From Actinoplanes nipponensis (lineage in GTDB: Bacteria > Actinomycetota > Actinomycetes > Mycobacteriales > Micromonosporaceae), in assembly GCF_016862275.1 (NCBI RefSeq), contig NZ_BOMQ01000030.1:1-64000 (forward strand): a stretch of DNA of 64,000 nucleotides, written 5' to 3'. The number at the start of each line of letters is the position of its first letter. The first letter of the stretch is position 1. This document shows, in pieces, positions 41,613 through 49,869 of the stretch. The notes under the pieces are model-generated. The model was not told the DNA's origin. It made no database searches and worked only from the letters and a program-made list of their open reading frames with translations. The translations under genes were made by a program, and so were the position numbers.

Positions 41613-42092
41613 TCACGACCGGGGCGGCGCGGTCATCGGGGCGGTGAGGCACCGGGTCACCGTCACGGTGACGCCGTCCGGGCCGTCGCTGATCATCAGG
41701 GTGTCGGTGAGCCGGCGGGCGAGCAAAATCCCCCGGCCGCCCGGGACGTCGGCGGCGGGCGGCGCGGCCGCCACCGGCGGCGGGCCGGCGAAGCCCGCGC
41801 CGCGGTCGGTGACGTCGGCGATCAGCGTGTCGCCGTCCAGGGTCAGGCGCAGCGAGCCCTGCCCGCCGCCGTGCCGTACCGCGTTGGTGACCAGCTCGTT
41901 CACGGCGGTCACGAAATCGTCGAGGGCGTCGTCGTGCAGGCCGGCCGTCGCGGCGTGGCGGCGCAGGCCGTGCCGCAGCTCGGTGACCTCGGTCGCGGTG
42001 AAGTCGCTGGTGAGCAGCTCCGCCGGGCCCGGCGCCGGGGCCGCGCCGAGAACCGCACCCGGCTGGGTGAGGGGGGATTCCGGCGTCGCCAT
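41613..42092 (-). CDS. RsbW-like ATP-binding protein (anti-sigma factor kinase)
   Basis: 159 residues, HATPase_c_2: VNELVTNAVRHGGGQG (N-box), VTDRGAGFAGPP (D-box) and PGGRGILLARRL (G-box). It has no partner gene adjacent. There is no ribosome site before ATG 42092, but TATGGT on the minus strand (42099-42104) ends six bases before it, so a leaderless message is likely. It could phosphorylate the STAS protein at 28768 or hold the sigma factor at 16250, but nothing in the sequence shows the pairing. Confidence 0.85.
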   Translation of the reverse strand: MATPESPLTQPGAVLGAAPAPGPAELLTSDFTATEVTELRHGLRRHAATAGLHDDALDDFVTAVNELVTNAVRHGGGQGSLRLTLDGDTLIADVTDRGAGFAGPPPVAAAPPAADVPGGRGILLARRLTDTLMISDGPDGVTVTVTRCLTAPMTAPPRS

Positions 42093-42284
42093 CCCGGAAC
42101 CATAGCCCCTGCGGCGGAGCTGCCTCCGGGCCGCGACGGATCGTTGTCCCAGGGCAAGAACTGGCGGCCGGGCCGGCCCGCGCTGCCGGCCGCACCGGCC
42201 GGGAGGTGGTGCGACGGTAGTCCGAGCACGGTCCGGACGGCCGCGGCGGCCCGTGGCGGTGGGCCGGTGGGCGGCGTCCCCACG

Positions 42285-43523
42285 TCACCCGTGGGTGATG
42301 TCGAGCGGCGCCGCGCCGCGCGGAACCACCATCAGGGTGACCACGGCCAGGGCGGCGGCCAGCCCGGCCAGGATGGCCAGGGCGGGCCGCAGCCCACCGG
42401 CGGCGGCGCCGAGGCCGGCGATCAGCAGGGGGCAGAGGAACTCCCCGATGAACAGCGCGCCGGTCCACAGCCCGGTGCCACGGCCGCGCTGGGCGAAGCT
42501 GAGCCGGTTGATCGCCCAGGTGAGCAGCGTGGGCAGCAGCAGGCCCGTACCCGCGCCGGTGAGCACCGCGCCCACCGTGATGACCGGGACCGCGCCGGAG
42601 GCCGCGACGATCGCCAGGCCGGCGGCCGAGACGCCGAGGGCGACCGGCAGCAGCCGGCGCGGGCTCTGCCCGGACAGCCGGGCGAAGGCCAGCGAGCCGG
42701 CCGCCGTCGCGACCGACATGAGGGCGCTGAGCGCGCCGATGGTGGCGGTGGAGCCGACGCCGGCCTCGTCGAGGACGAAGGACAGCTCCACGATCAGGGC
42801 GTAGAAGATGATCCCCCCGGCCAGCGTGACCAGGCACGGCGCCAGCAGCTCGCGCCACGGCACCGCCGGCAGCCGCCGGCCGGCGGGCGCCGGGGCGGCC
42901 GGCCCGCGCTCCGGCTGCCAGAGCAGCCGGGCCATCGGGAGGGCCAGCAGCGCGGCCACGAGATAGAGCCAGAACGGGGTACGCCAGCCCGCCGCGCCGA
43001 GCGCGCCACCGACGCCCAGGAACACGGCGGCCGACACCGACGCCGTGAGGGTCTGCAGTCCCAGGTAGCGGCTGCGGCGCGGCCCCGACCAGTAGTCGGC
43101 GATCAGCGTCGTGCAGCACGTCATGATCGCCGCCTCGCAGATCCCGACCAGCACCCGGCTGCCGATGATGGCCCCGAGCGACTGCAGGTACAGCGGCGCG
43201 GTCCCGAAGACGGAGTAGAGCACCATCGCCACGATCAGCAACCGCTTGCGGTCGAGCGCGTCGACGACGAAGCCGGCGAACGGCGCGGCGAGCCCGATGA
43301 CCAGCGCCGGCACGGTCAGCACGACCGGCACCAGCACGTCGGCCCCGGCCACCCCGGCGAAGTGGTCGGTCATCTGCGGCAGCACCGGGGCGATGAGCAC
43401 GGCGCCCAGCACCGCCAGGCAGCTGCCGGCCAGCAACAGCGCGAGTTGGGCCGGCCCGGCCCGGCGGCCCGCGGACGAGGTGGTCGGCTCACCCGCCGGG
43501 GCGGGCCGGATGGTCTCGGACAT
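42285..43523 (-). CDS. Major facilitator superfamily transporter
   Basis: 412 residues, twelve transmembrane helices; the loop after helix 2 has GFVVDALDRKRLLI (motif A-like), helix 4 region SRVLVGICEAAIMTCCTTLIADYW, and helix 11 GTGLWTGALFIGEFLCPLL. ATG 43523 has GAAAGGG upstream. It lies downstream of the LysR gene on the same strand and opposite the ring-cleavage operon, so it may import that operon's substrate or export a toxic intermediate. Exact substrate not visible. Confidence 0.87.
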   Translation of the reverse strand: MSETIRPAPAGEPTTSSAGRRAGPAQLALLLAGSCLAVLGAVLIAPVLPQMTDHFAGVAGADVLVPVVLTVPALVIGLAAPFAGFVVDALDRKRLLIVAMVLYSVFGTAPLYLQSLGAIIGSRVLVGICEAAIMTCCTTLIADYWSGPRRSRYLGLQTLTASVSAAVFLGVGGALGAAGWRTPFWLYLVAALLALPMARLLWQPERGPAAPAPAGRRLPAVPWRELLAPCLVTLAGGIIFYALIVELSFVLDEAGVGSTATIGALSALMSVATAAGSLAFARLSGQSPRRLLPVALGVSAAGLAIVAASGAVPVITVGAVLTGAGTGLLLPTLLTWAINRLSFAQRGRGTGLWTGALFIGEFLCPLLIAGLGAAAGGLRPALAILAGLAAALAVVTLMVVPRGAAPLDITHG

Positions 43524-43591
43524 GGGGGCGCCCTTTCGGTGCGACGGCAGCGGTCCGGTGCGCGGCGGCGGACGGCCGCCGGGGCGGCCTG

Positions 43592-43624
43592 GTCAGTGGC
43601 GCGCGTCACATCGGCTGCGCTGAC
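43592..43624. promoter_or_regulatory. Imperfect inverted repeat upstream of the MFS gene
   Basis: GTCAG (43592-43596) and CTGAC (43620-43624) bracket a partly symmetric 33-bp segment in the 152-base gap between LysR and MFS genes. Possible LysR site; weak. Confidence 0.25.
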
Positions 43625-43675
43625 TATGGGCGGGGCCGCCGCTGTCACGGAAGAGCGAACCGCGGATACCCGCCA

Positions 43676-44623
43676 TCAGCTCCGCGGATGGTTCTCGCCG
43701 GCGGCCGCGAGCCGGCGCCCCGCCTCGGTGAGCACGTCCCGCAGCCAGGCGTGCGCCGGATCGGCGCGGTACATCGGGTGCCACCAGAACGCCTCGGCGA
43801 GGGGCACCACCTCGAACGGGCAGGCCAGCACGCGGACCGCGGCGAAGCCGGCGATGCGCCGGGCCAGGTGCTCCTGCAGCAGCGCCACCCGGTTGGTGCC
43901 GGCCACCAGGAACGGCATCGGCAGGAAGCCGTCGACCACGACCTCCACCCGCGGTTCCACCCCGATCATGCGCAGCTGCTGGGCCGCCGGCGCGAAGGCG
44001 GTGGGCAGGTTGTAGAGCACCACCCAGGGCAGCTCGCCCAGCTGCGCCAGGGTCAGGTCGGCGCCGACCGCGTCGTTGTCCCGCGCGACGATGCAGACCC
44101 AGCGGTCCTCGTACAGATCGGTGAAGGGGGTGTCGGCCAGGAAGCCGTGTGGCAGGACGATGCCGTCCACGGCGCGCAGCGTGTCGACCGCGTGGTCCAC
44201 CGCGTATGGCGAGGTCTGCTGCAACCGCAGGCGGACCCCGGGCGCCCGCTCGGCCAGCAGCCGCGTCACGATCGGGCCGAGCACCGCCGCCGCGTAGTCG
44301 GAGGTGACCACGGTGAACTCCCGCTCGACCGCGGACGGGTCGAACTCGGCGTGGGCGTCGAAGACCCGGCGCACCCCGGCCAGGGCGGGCGCGGTGCGCG
44401 AGGCGAGCCGGGTGGCCAGCGGCGTGAGCTCGTACCGGTTGCCGACGCGGTGCAGCAGCTCGTCGCCGAAGTGCCGGCGCAGGCGGGCCAGGGCGGCGCT
44501 GACCGCGGGCTGGCTGGAGCCGAGGTGCTCGGCCGCCCGGGTGACGTTCCGCTCGCGCAGCAGCACATCCAGCGTGACCAGCAGGTTCAGGTCGAGATTG
44601 ACCAGCACACGGTCGACGGGCAC
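43676..44623 (-). CDS. LysR family transcriptional regulator
   Basis: 315 residues, GTG start. N-terminal HTH: NLDLNLLVTLDVLLRERNVT followed by AAEHLGSSQPAVSAALARLR, then the LTPLATRLA wing. The effector domain has two lobes (REFTVVTSDYAAAVLGPIV, WVVLYNLPTAFAPAA, VLACPFEVVPLAEAFWWHPM), a pattern seen in NodD/PcpR-like regulators of aromatic catabolism (FWWHP-type ending). Divergent from the ring-cleavage operon over 114 bases that contain AGCGC-N8-GCGCT (44635-44652) and TGTGAGTCACA (44701-44711). It most likely activates the operon in response to a pathway compound. Confidence 0.9.
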   Translation of the reverse strand: MPVDRVLVNLDLNLLVTLDVLLRERNVTRAAEHLGSSQPAVSAALARLRRHFGDELLHRVGNRYELTPLATRLASRTAPALAGVRRVFDAHAEFDPSAVEREFTVVTSDYAAAVLGPIVTRLLAERAPGVRLRLQQTSPYAVDHAVDTLRAVDGIVLPHGFLADTPFTDLYEDRWVCIVARDNDAVGADLTLAQLGELPWVVLYNLPTAFAPAAQQLRMIGVEPRVEVVVDGFLPMPFLVAGTNRVALLQEHLARRIAGFAAVRVLACPFEVVPLAEAFWWHPMYRADPAHAWLRDVLTEAGRRLAAAGENHPRS

Positions 44624-44700
44624 GGCTCACCATAAGCGCGGTGGATGGCGCTCATCAATGAAATCGGTCTTCCTGATGTCCGGAGCGCCCTGGACAGTGG

Positions 44701-44711
44701 TGTGAGTCACA
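44701..44711. promoter_or_regulatory. Palindrome TGTGAGTCACA at the start of the ring-cleavage operon
   Basis: Perfect 5-bp arms around one base. A candidate promoter (TTCCTG 44670-44675, 17 bases, GACAGT 44693-44698) would start transcription inside it; AGGAGG of the first gene follows 13 bases on. Confidence 0.4.
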
Positions 44712-44737
44712 AGCCCCGACACCAGGAGGAAACCGCG

Positions 44738-45868
44738 ATGGCGGCAGTCCGCACCGTGCTCGTGGTAGGCGGCGGCGCCGCCGGCGCCGCCACGGCCATC
44801 CTGCTGGCCGAGGGCGGCGTGTCCGTCGACCTGATCGACCTCAAGCCCGCCCCGGACACCGCCGGCTCCGGCATCACCCTGCAGGGCAACGCGTTGCGGG
44901 TGCTGCGCCGGCTCGGCGTCTGGGACGACGTGCTGGCTCACGGCTACCCGTTCGACACGCTGGGGCTGCGCGCGCCCGACCCGTACGGCTCGCTCGTCGC
45001 CGAGCTGGCCGACGCCCGCACCGGCGGACCCGACCTGCCCGCCACCGTGGGGATGCACCGCCCGGAGCTGGCCCGGATCCTGCTCGACCGGGCGACCGCC
45101 GCCGGGGTCAAGATCCGGTTCGGGACCGGCTGCACGGCGTTGGCCCAGGACGCCGACGGCGTCGACGTCACCTTCGCCGGCGGCGACGCCGCCCGCTACG
45201 ACCTGGTCGTCGGCGCCGACGGGATCCGCTCCCGGACCCGGGCGATGGTGGGCATCGACCTGCGGACCACGCCGACGGGCATGGGGATCTGGCGGGCGGT
45301 CACCTCGCGACCGGCCGGCGTGACCCGCACCGACCTCTACTACGGCGGCCCCTGCCACATCGCGGGCTACTGCCCGACCGGGCCCGACTCGCTGTACGCC
45401 TACCTGGTCGAGGACGCCCGGGACCGCAGCGGCCTGAGCCCGCACGAGTCGCTGGCGGTGATGCGGGAGCTGTCGCTGGCGTACCACGGACCGTGGGACG
45501 AGATCCGCGAGCGGCTCACCGACCCGTCGACGGTGAACTACACCTGGTTCTCCAGCCACGTGCTGCCCGCGCCGTGGCACCGCGGGCGGGTGGTGCTCAT
45601 CGGCGACGCCGCCCACACCTGCCCGCCCACCCTGGCCCAGGGCGCCGCCCAGGCCCTGGAGGACGCCGAGGTCCTGGCCGAGCTGCTGCTGGCCGCCGAC
45701 GCGCCCACCGACGCCATGTGGCAGGCGTTCACCGACCGCCGGTACGCCCGCGCCACCGCCGTCGTGGACGCGTCCCGGCAACTGAGCCGATGGCTGCTGG
45801 ACCACGAGCGCGGCGACGTGCCCGGCCTGATGGCCCGCATCGCCCGCCTGGTCAGCGCGCCCGCCTGA
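44738..45868 (+). CDS. FAD-dependent aromatic-ring monooxygenase (PheA/TfdB-type fold)
   Basis: 376 residues from ATG 44738 with AGGAGGAAA eight bases upstream. Class A flavoprotein monooxygenase: dinucleotide fold VLVVGGGAAGAATAILLAEG, the DG motif DLVVGADGIRSRTRAMVG, and the second FAD motif RVVLIGDAAHTCPPTLAQGAA. The size fits single-component hydroxylases such as salicylate- or hydroxynicotinate-type enzymes that use NAD(P)H. As the first gene of the operon, it would hydroxylate a ring to give the ortho-diol for the next enzyme. The substrate is not visible. Confidence 0.88.
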   Translation: MAAVRTVLVVGGGAAGAATAILLAEGGVSVDLIDLKPAPDTAGSGITLQGNALRVLRRLGVWDDVLAHGYPFDTLGLRAPDPYGSLVAELADARTGGPDLPATVGMHRPELARILLDRATAAGVKIRFGTGCTALAQDADGVDVTFAGGDAARYDLVVGADGIRSRTRAMVGIDLRTTPTGMGIWRAVTSRPAGVTRTDLYYGGPCHIAGYCPTGPDSLYAYLVEDARDRSGLSPHESLAVMRELSLAYHGPWDEIRERLTDPSTVNYTWFSSHVLPAPWHRGRVVLIGDAAHTCPPTLAQGAAQALEDAEVLAELLLAADAPTDAMWQAFTDRRYARATAVVDASRQLSRWLLDHERGDVPGLMARIARLVSAPA

Positions 45869-45887
45869 GCACCGAGGAGCTTCCACC

Positions 45888-46826
45888 ATGGACGAACGAC
45901 TCATCACCCACCTGCGGCACGTCGACCTGGCCGTGCCCGACTACGACCGGCAACTGGACTTCTACACCGGCGTCTGGGGGCTGAGCCCGGAGACCACCGA
46001 CGACGGCATCGCGTTCCTGGCCGCCGAGGGCTCCCCCGAGCAGTACTCGGTCCGGTTGCGCCGGGCCGCGGAGAAGCGGCTCGACCTGATCGCGTTCGGC
46101 GCCGCGTCGCCGGCCGACGTCGACGCGCTGGCCGAGCGCCTCGGCCGCGCCGGCGTCACCCTGGTGCACGAGCCGGCCGCGCTGCGGACCCCGGGCGGCG
46201 GCTACGGTTTCCGCTTCTTCGACGTCGACGGCCGTACCGTGGAGGTCTCCTGCGACGTCGCGGTCCGCCGGCACCGGCGGGTCGAGCCGGGCGAGTCCGT
46301 CCCGGTCAAGCTCTCGCACGTGGTGATCAACTCGCCCGACCCGGAGGCGACGGTCGCGTTCTACCGGCGCCACCTGAACTTCGCGCTCTCCGACACCCTG
46401 CACTCGCCGCACCTGGGCGAGGTCATGTGGTTCCTGCGCACCAACCGCTATCACCACAGCCTGGCCGTCGCCCGCGGCCCGCACACCTCGCTGCACCACG
46501 CGTCGTTCGAGCTGCGCGGCCTCGACGAGTACCTGCGCGGCACCGGGCGGCTGCTGCGGGCCGGCGTGGAGAAGGTCTGGGGCCCCGGCCGGCACCTCGC
46601 CGGCAACAACACCTTCAGCTACTTCCTCGACCCGCACGGCAACACCGTCGAGTACACCACCGAGCTCGAACAGCTCGACGAGGACACCTGGCACCCGCAC
46701 CTGTACGACTTCTCCGACCCGATGGTCACCGACCAGTGGGGCACCGCGAACCCGATGAGCGAGTTCGTGGCCCGGCAGTCGTTCAACGACCCCGACCGCG
46801 GCGTCTTCGTCGCTCCCCCGCTCTGA
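45888..46826 (+). CDS. Two-domain VOC extradiol dioxygenase
   Basis: 312 residues, RBS GAGGAG. Type I extradiol dioxygenase with two VOC modules: 8-125 (HLRHVDLAVPDYDRQLDFY) and 141-290 (KLSHVVINSPDPEATVAFY). Metal triad visible in the second: His144 (LSHVV), His204 (LHHASFEL) and Glu255 (GNTVEY), the spacing of BphC/catechol 2,3-dioxygenases. It would use Fe(II) and O2 to cleave a catecholic ring beside one hydroxyl, giving a yellow semialdehyde or keto acid. Its TGA overlaps the start of the next gene by one base. Confidence 0.9.
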   Translation: MDERLITHLRHVDLAVPDYDRQLDFYTGVWGLSPETTDDGIAFLAAEGSPEQYSVRLRRAAEKRLDLIAFGAASPADVDALAERLGRAGVTLVHEPAALRTPGGGYGFRFFDVDGRTVEVSCDVAVRRHRRVEPGESVPVKLSHVVINSPDPEATVAFYRRHLNFALSDTLHSPHLGEVMWFLRTNRYHHSLAVARGPHTSLHHASFELRGLDEYLRGTGRLLRAGVEKVWGPGRHLAGNNTFSYFLDPHGNTVEYTTELEQLDEDTWHPHLYDFSDPMVTDQWGTANPMSEFVARQSFNDPDRGVFVAPPL

Positions 46827-47758
46827 TGCGCATCGTCACCGTCGAGCACGGCGGCGCCCGGCGCTGCGGCGTGGTTGTCGGCGATGCCGTCCACCCGTTC
46901 CGCGGCGGCCTGGACACCCGCGCCGTCGTCGCGCTCGGCCTCGACCGGGCCCGCGAGCTGGCCACCGGTCCCGGCATCCCGCTGGCCGAGGTCCGGCTGC
47001 GGGCGCCGCTGCGCCCGGCCTCGGTCCGCGACTTCGTCGCCTTCGAGGACCACGTCGTGGGGGTGCGGCGCAGCATCGACGGCGCCGGCGGCGTGCCCGA
47101 GGCCTGGTACGACGCGCCGGCGTTCTACTTCACCAACCCGCACACCATCATCGGCCCCGACGACGACGTCGCCTTCCCGGCCGCCTCGGCCGACCGGGAC
47201 TTCGAGCTGGAGGTCGCCGCCGTGGCCGGCCCGCGCGGCGAGGTGTTCGGCTACACCGTCCTCAACGACTGGTCGGCGCGCGACCTGCAGCGCCGGGAGA
47301 TGCAGGTCAACCTCGGCCCGGCCAAGGGCAAGGACTTCGCGAGCACCCTGGGACCGTGGCTCGTCACGGCCGACGAGCTCGAGGCGCACCGCGACGCCGA
47401 CGGCTTCCTCGACCTGGCCTGCACGGCCGGCGTCAACGGCCGGGTGGTCGGCGGCGACTCGCTCGCCACGATGGGCTGGACGTTCGAGACGATGATCGCG
47501 TACGCGGCCCGGGACAGCCGCGTCGTGGCCGGCGACGTGTTCGGCTCGGGCACCGTCGGCAACGGCGGCTGCCTGGCCGAGCTGTGGGGCCGCCGCGGGA
47601 CGCAGGACCCCCCGCCGCTGCGCGACGGCGACGTGGTGACGCTGACCGTGCAGGGCATCGGCAGCCTGACCAACCGGGTCGCCTCCGCCCCGCCCGCGCC
47701 GCCGCTGCCGGCCGTCCGGCGCCGCCACACCCTCTCCGACGCCCCCCGTACCGCCTGA
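46826..47758 (+). CDS. Fumarylacetoacetate hydrolase family enzyme
   Basis: 310 residues. FAH fold with metal ligands in FELEVAAVAG (Glu-x-Glu type) and the later Asp; signature GYTVLNDWSARDLQRREMQ and KGKDFASTLGPWLVT, and ETMIAYAARDSRVVAGDVFG then GTVGNGGC. Members hydrolyse or hydrate acylpyruvates, fumarylpyruvate or 2-hydroxymuconate-type ring-cleavage products. Start ATG 46826 overlaps the dioxygenase stop (TGATG), so translation is coupled. In this operon it probably acts on the product left after C-C cleavage. Confidence 0.9.
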   Translation: MRIVTVEHGGARRCGVVVGDAVHPFRGGLDTRAVVALGLDRARELATGPGIPLAEVRLRAPLRPASVRDFVAFEDHVVGVRRSIDGAGGVPEAWYDAPAFYFTNPHTIIGPDDDVAFPAASADRDFELEVAAVAGPRGEVFGYTVLNDWSARDLQRREMQVNLGPAKGKDFASTLGPWLVTADELEAHRDADGFLDLACTAGVNGRVVGGDSLATMGWTFETMIAYAARDSRVVAGDVFGSGTVGNGGCLAELWGRRGTQDPPPLRDGDVVTLTVQGIGSLTNRVASAPPAPPLPAVRRRHTLSDAPRTA

Positions 47759-47770
47759 AAGGACCCCGCG

Positions 47771-48907
47771 ATGTTCGAGTACTTCCCCGGCAACTACGTC
47801 TGGAATCTGGGCGTGGTGGCCACGCTGAACAGCGGCGGCCTCATCGACGAGGTGGACCGCGCCTGCCGGCCGCTGCGCGACGCCGCCACCCGCGGGTCGG
47901 ACGTGGGCACCCGGGACTTCATGGCCGCCTGGACCGCGGTCGTGGACGATCTGCAGGCCCAGGCGATCGACGACGAGAAGAACGGGCGCCGGCGCACGGC
48001 CGGGCAGAAGTACCACCGCGCGACCAACTACCTGATCCAGGCCGAGCGGATGCAGAGCGCCCACGCGCCGGAGCGCCGCGCGGTGTACCAGCGCTGCCTG
48101 GACCTCATGCAGAAGACGTTCGACCTGCTCGACCCGGCCACCACGCGGGTCGCCGTGCCGTTCGAGGGCACGCTCCTGCCGGCCTACTTCACCACGGCCG
48201 GCCCCGGCGCCCCGTGCGTCATCATGTGGAACGGCCTGGACTCCACCAAGGAGCACATGTACGTCTCGGGCTTCGCCCAGGAGCTCGCCGCGCGCGGGAT
48301 CTCCACGCTGATGGTCGACTGTCCGGGCAGCGGCGAGGCCCTGCGGTTCGGCGGCCTGACCGCCCGGGTGGAGACCGAGACCTGGGCCGCGGCCTGCGTC
48401 GACCATCTGCTGGACCGCGGCGACGTCGACCCGGCCCGGATCGGGCTGGTGGGGTGGTCGCTGGGCGGCTACTACGCCCCGCGGGCCGCCGCGTTCGAGA
48501 AGCGGCTGGCCCTGTGCGTCGCCTGGGGCGCCAACCACGACTGGGGGGCGGTGCAGAAACGCCGCCTCGACCGCGAGGGCGAGAACCCGGTGCCGCACTA
48601 CTGGGACCACGTGCTGTGGGTGTGGGGCGAGACCGACCTGGACACCTTCATCGCCCGGGCCCGGGCGGTGAACCTCGACGGCGTGGTCGAGCACATCACC
48701 GTGCCGTTCCTGATCACCCACGGCGAGAACGACCGGCAGATCCCGCTGGCCCACGCCCACCGCTCGTACGACCAGGCGGTCAACAGCCCGCGGCGGGAGC
48801 TGCGGATCTTCACGCCCGCGGAGGGCGGCGCCGAGCACATCGGCCTCGACCACCTGCCCCACGTCGGCGTCTTCATCGCCGACTGGATCGCCGGGGAGTT
48901 CGCGTGA
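47771..48907 (+). CDS. Alpha/beta hydrolase, DHPON-hydrolase/FrsA-like C-C hydrolase
   Basis: 378 residues, RBS AAAGGA. A helical N-terminal cap (residues 10-110, FPGNYVWNLGVVATLNSGG, KYHRATNYLIQAERMQ) precedes the hydrolase core: PCVIMWNGLDSTKEHMY, nucleophile GWSLGGYYAPR (Ser about 230), Asp in THGENDRQIP, His in AEHIGLDHLP. This arrangement is that of 2,6-dihydroxypseudooxynicotine hydrolase, which breaks a C-C bond beside a hydroxylated pyridine ring. It suggests C-C hydrolysis of a ring or ring-cleavage product in this pathway. Its stop overlaps the cyclase-family start by four bases (GTGA). Confidence 0.87.
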   Translation: MFEYFPGNYVWNLGVVATLNSGGLIDEVDRACRPLRDAATRGSDVGTRDFMAAWTAVVDDLQAQAIDDEKNGRRRTAGQKYHRATNYLIQAERMQSAHAPERRAVYQRCLDLMQKTFDLLDPATTRVAVPFEGTLLPAYFTTAGPGAPCVIMWNGLDSTKEHMYVSGFAQELAARGISTLMVDCPGSGEALRFGGLTARVETETWAAACVDHLLDRGDVDPARIGLVGWSLGGYYAPRAAAFEKRLALCVAWGANHDWGAVQKRRLDREGENPVPHYWDHVLWVWGETDLDTFIARARAVNLDGVVEHITVPFLITHGENDRQIPLAHAHRSYDQAVNSPRRELRIFTPAEGGAEHIGLDHLPHVGVFIADWIAGEFA

Positions 48908-49869
48908 TCGACCGGAGCGATCCCGAGGGCGCCGTCGCCGAGGCGGCCCGGCGCTGCTCCAACTGGGGACGCTGGGGCGCCGGCGACGTCCGCGGCACCA
49001 TGAACTTCCTGACCGACGACAAGCGGGCCGCGGCGGCGGCGTTGATCCGGCGGGGGCGCTCGTTCTCGCTGTCGCAGCGCTTCGACATGGACGGCCCGCA
49101 GCGCGGCTGGCGGCGCCGCACCAACCCGGTGCACACGATGCTGGACACCGGCACCGACGCCGCGGCCGGCGTGCAGGGCTTCCCGCACGGGATCGGCGGC
49201 GCCGACGACGTGATCGCCATGCCGCTGCAGTGCTCGACCCAGTGGGACGGGCTGGGGCACATCTTCGACCACGGCGTCGCCTGGAACGGCCGTCCCGCCG
49301 GCGAGGTGGTGACCAGCCTCGGCGACGCGGTCACCGGCATCGAGACGGTCGCGGACGTCATCGCCGGCCGGGCGGTGCTGCTGGACGTGGGCCGCGCGAT
49401 CGGCGAGCGCGGCGAGCTGCCCGACGGGTTCGCCATCACCGAGCAGCACCTGCGCGCGACGATCGAGCGGCAGGGCGCCTCCGCGGCGGTCGGCCGCGGC
49501 GACATCGTGCTGGTGCGGACCGGCCGGCTGGCCCGGGCCCGCCGCGAGGGCTGGGGCGACTACGCCGGCGGCGACTCCCCCGGGCTGTCGTTCACCACCG
49601 CCGGCTGGCTGCACCGCACCGAGATCGCCGCGATCGCCACCGACACCTGGGGTTTCGAGGTACGCCCGAACGAGTTCGACGACGCGTTCCAGCCGCTGCA
49701 CCAGGTGGCGATCCCGCACATCGGCCTGTTCCTGGGCGAGATGTGGGACCTCGACGAGCTCGCGGCGGACTGCGCGGCCGACGGCGTCTGGGACTGCTGG
49801 CTGACCGCCGCCCCGCTGCCGGTCACCGGCGCGGTGGGCGCCCCGGTCAACCCGGTGGCGGTGAAGTAG
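48904..49869 (+). CDS. Cyclase family metal-dependent hydrolase (kynurenine formamidase fold)
   Basis: 321 residues, GTG start inside the previous stop. Cyclase (PF04199-like) fold: NWGRWGAGDVRGTMNFL, then CSTQWDGLGHIFDHG, the variant of the HxGTHxD metal motif found in the larger actinomycete subgroup, GRAVLLDVGRAIG, GDIVLVRTGRL and the C-terminal HQVAIPHIGLFLGEMWDLDEL. These enzymes hydrolyse N-formyl or lactone/amide bonds; the subgroup is not functionally assigned. It ends the operon and overlaps the convergent DUF2332 gene by 23 bases. Confidence 0.87.
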   Translation: MIDRSDPEGAVAEAARRCSNWGRWGAGDVRGTMNFLTDDKRAAAAALIRRGRSFSLSQRFDMDGPQRGWRRRTNPVHTMLDTGTDAAAGVQGFPHGIGGADDVIAMPLQCSTQWDGLGHIFDHGVAWNGRPAGEVVTSLGDAVTGIETVADVIAGRAVLLDVGRAIGERGELPDGFAITEQHLRATIERQGASAAVGRGDIVLVRTGRLARARREGWGDYAGGDSPGLSFTTAGWLHRTEIAAIATDTWGFEVRPNEFDDAFQPLHQVAIPHIGLFLGEMWDLDELAADCAADGVWDCWLTAAPLPVTGAVGAPVNPVAVK

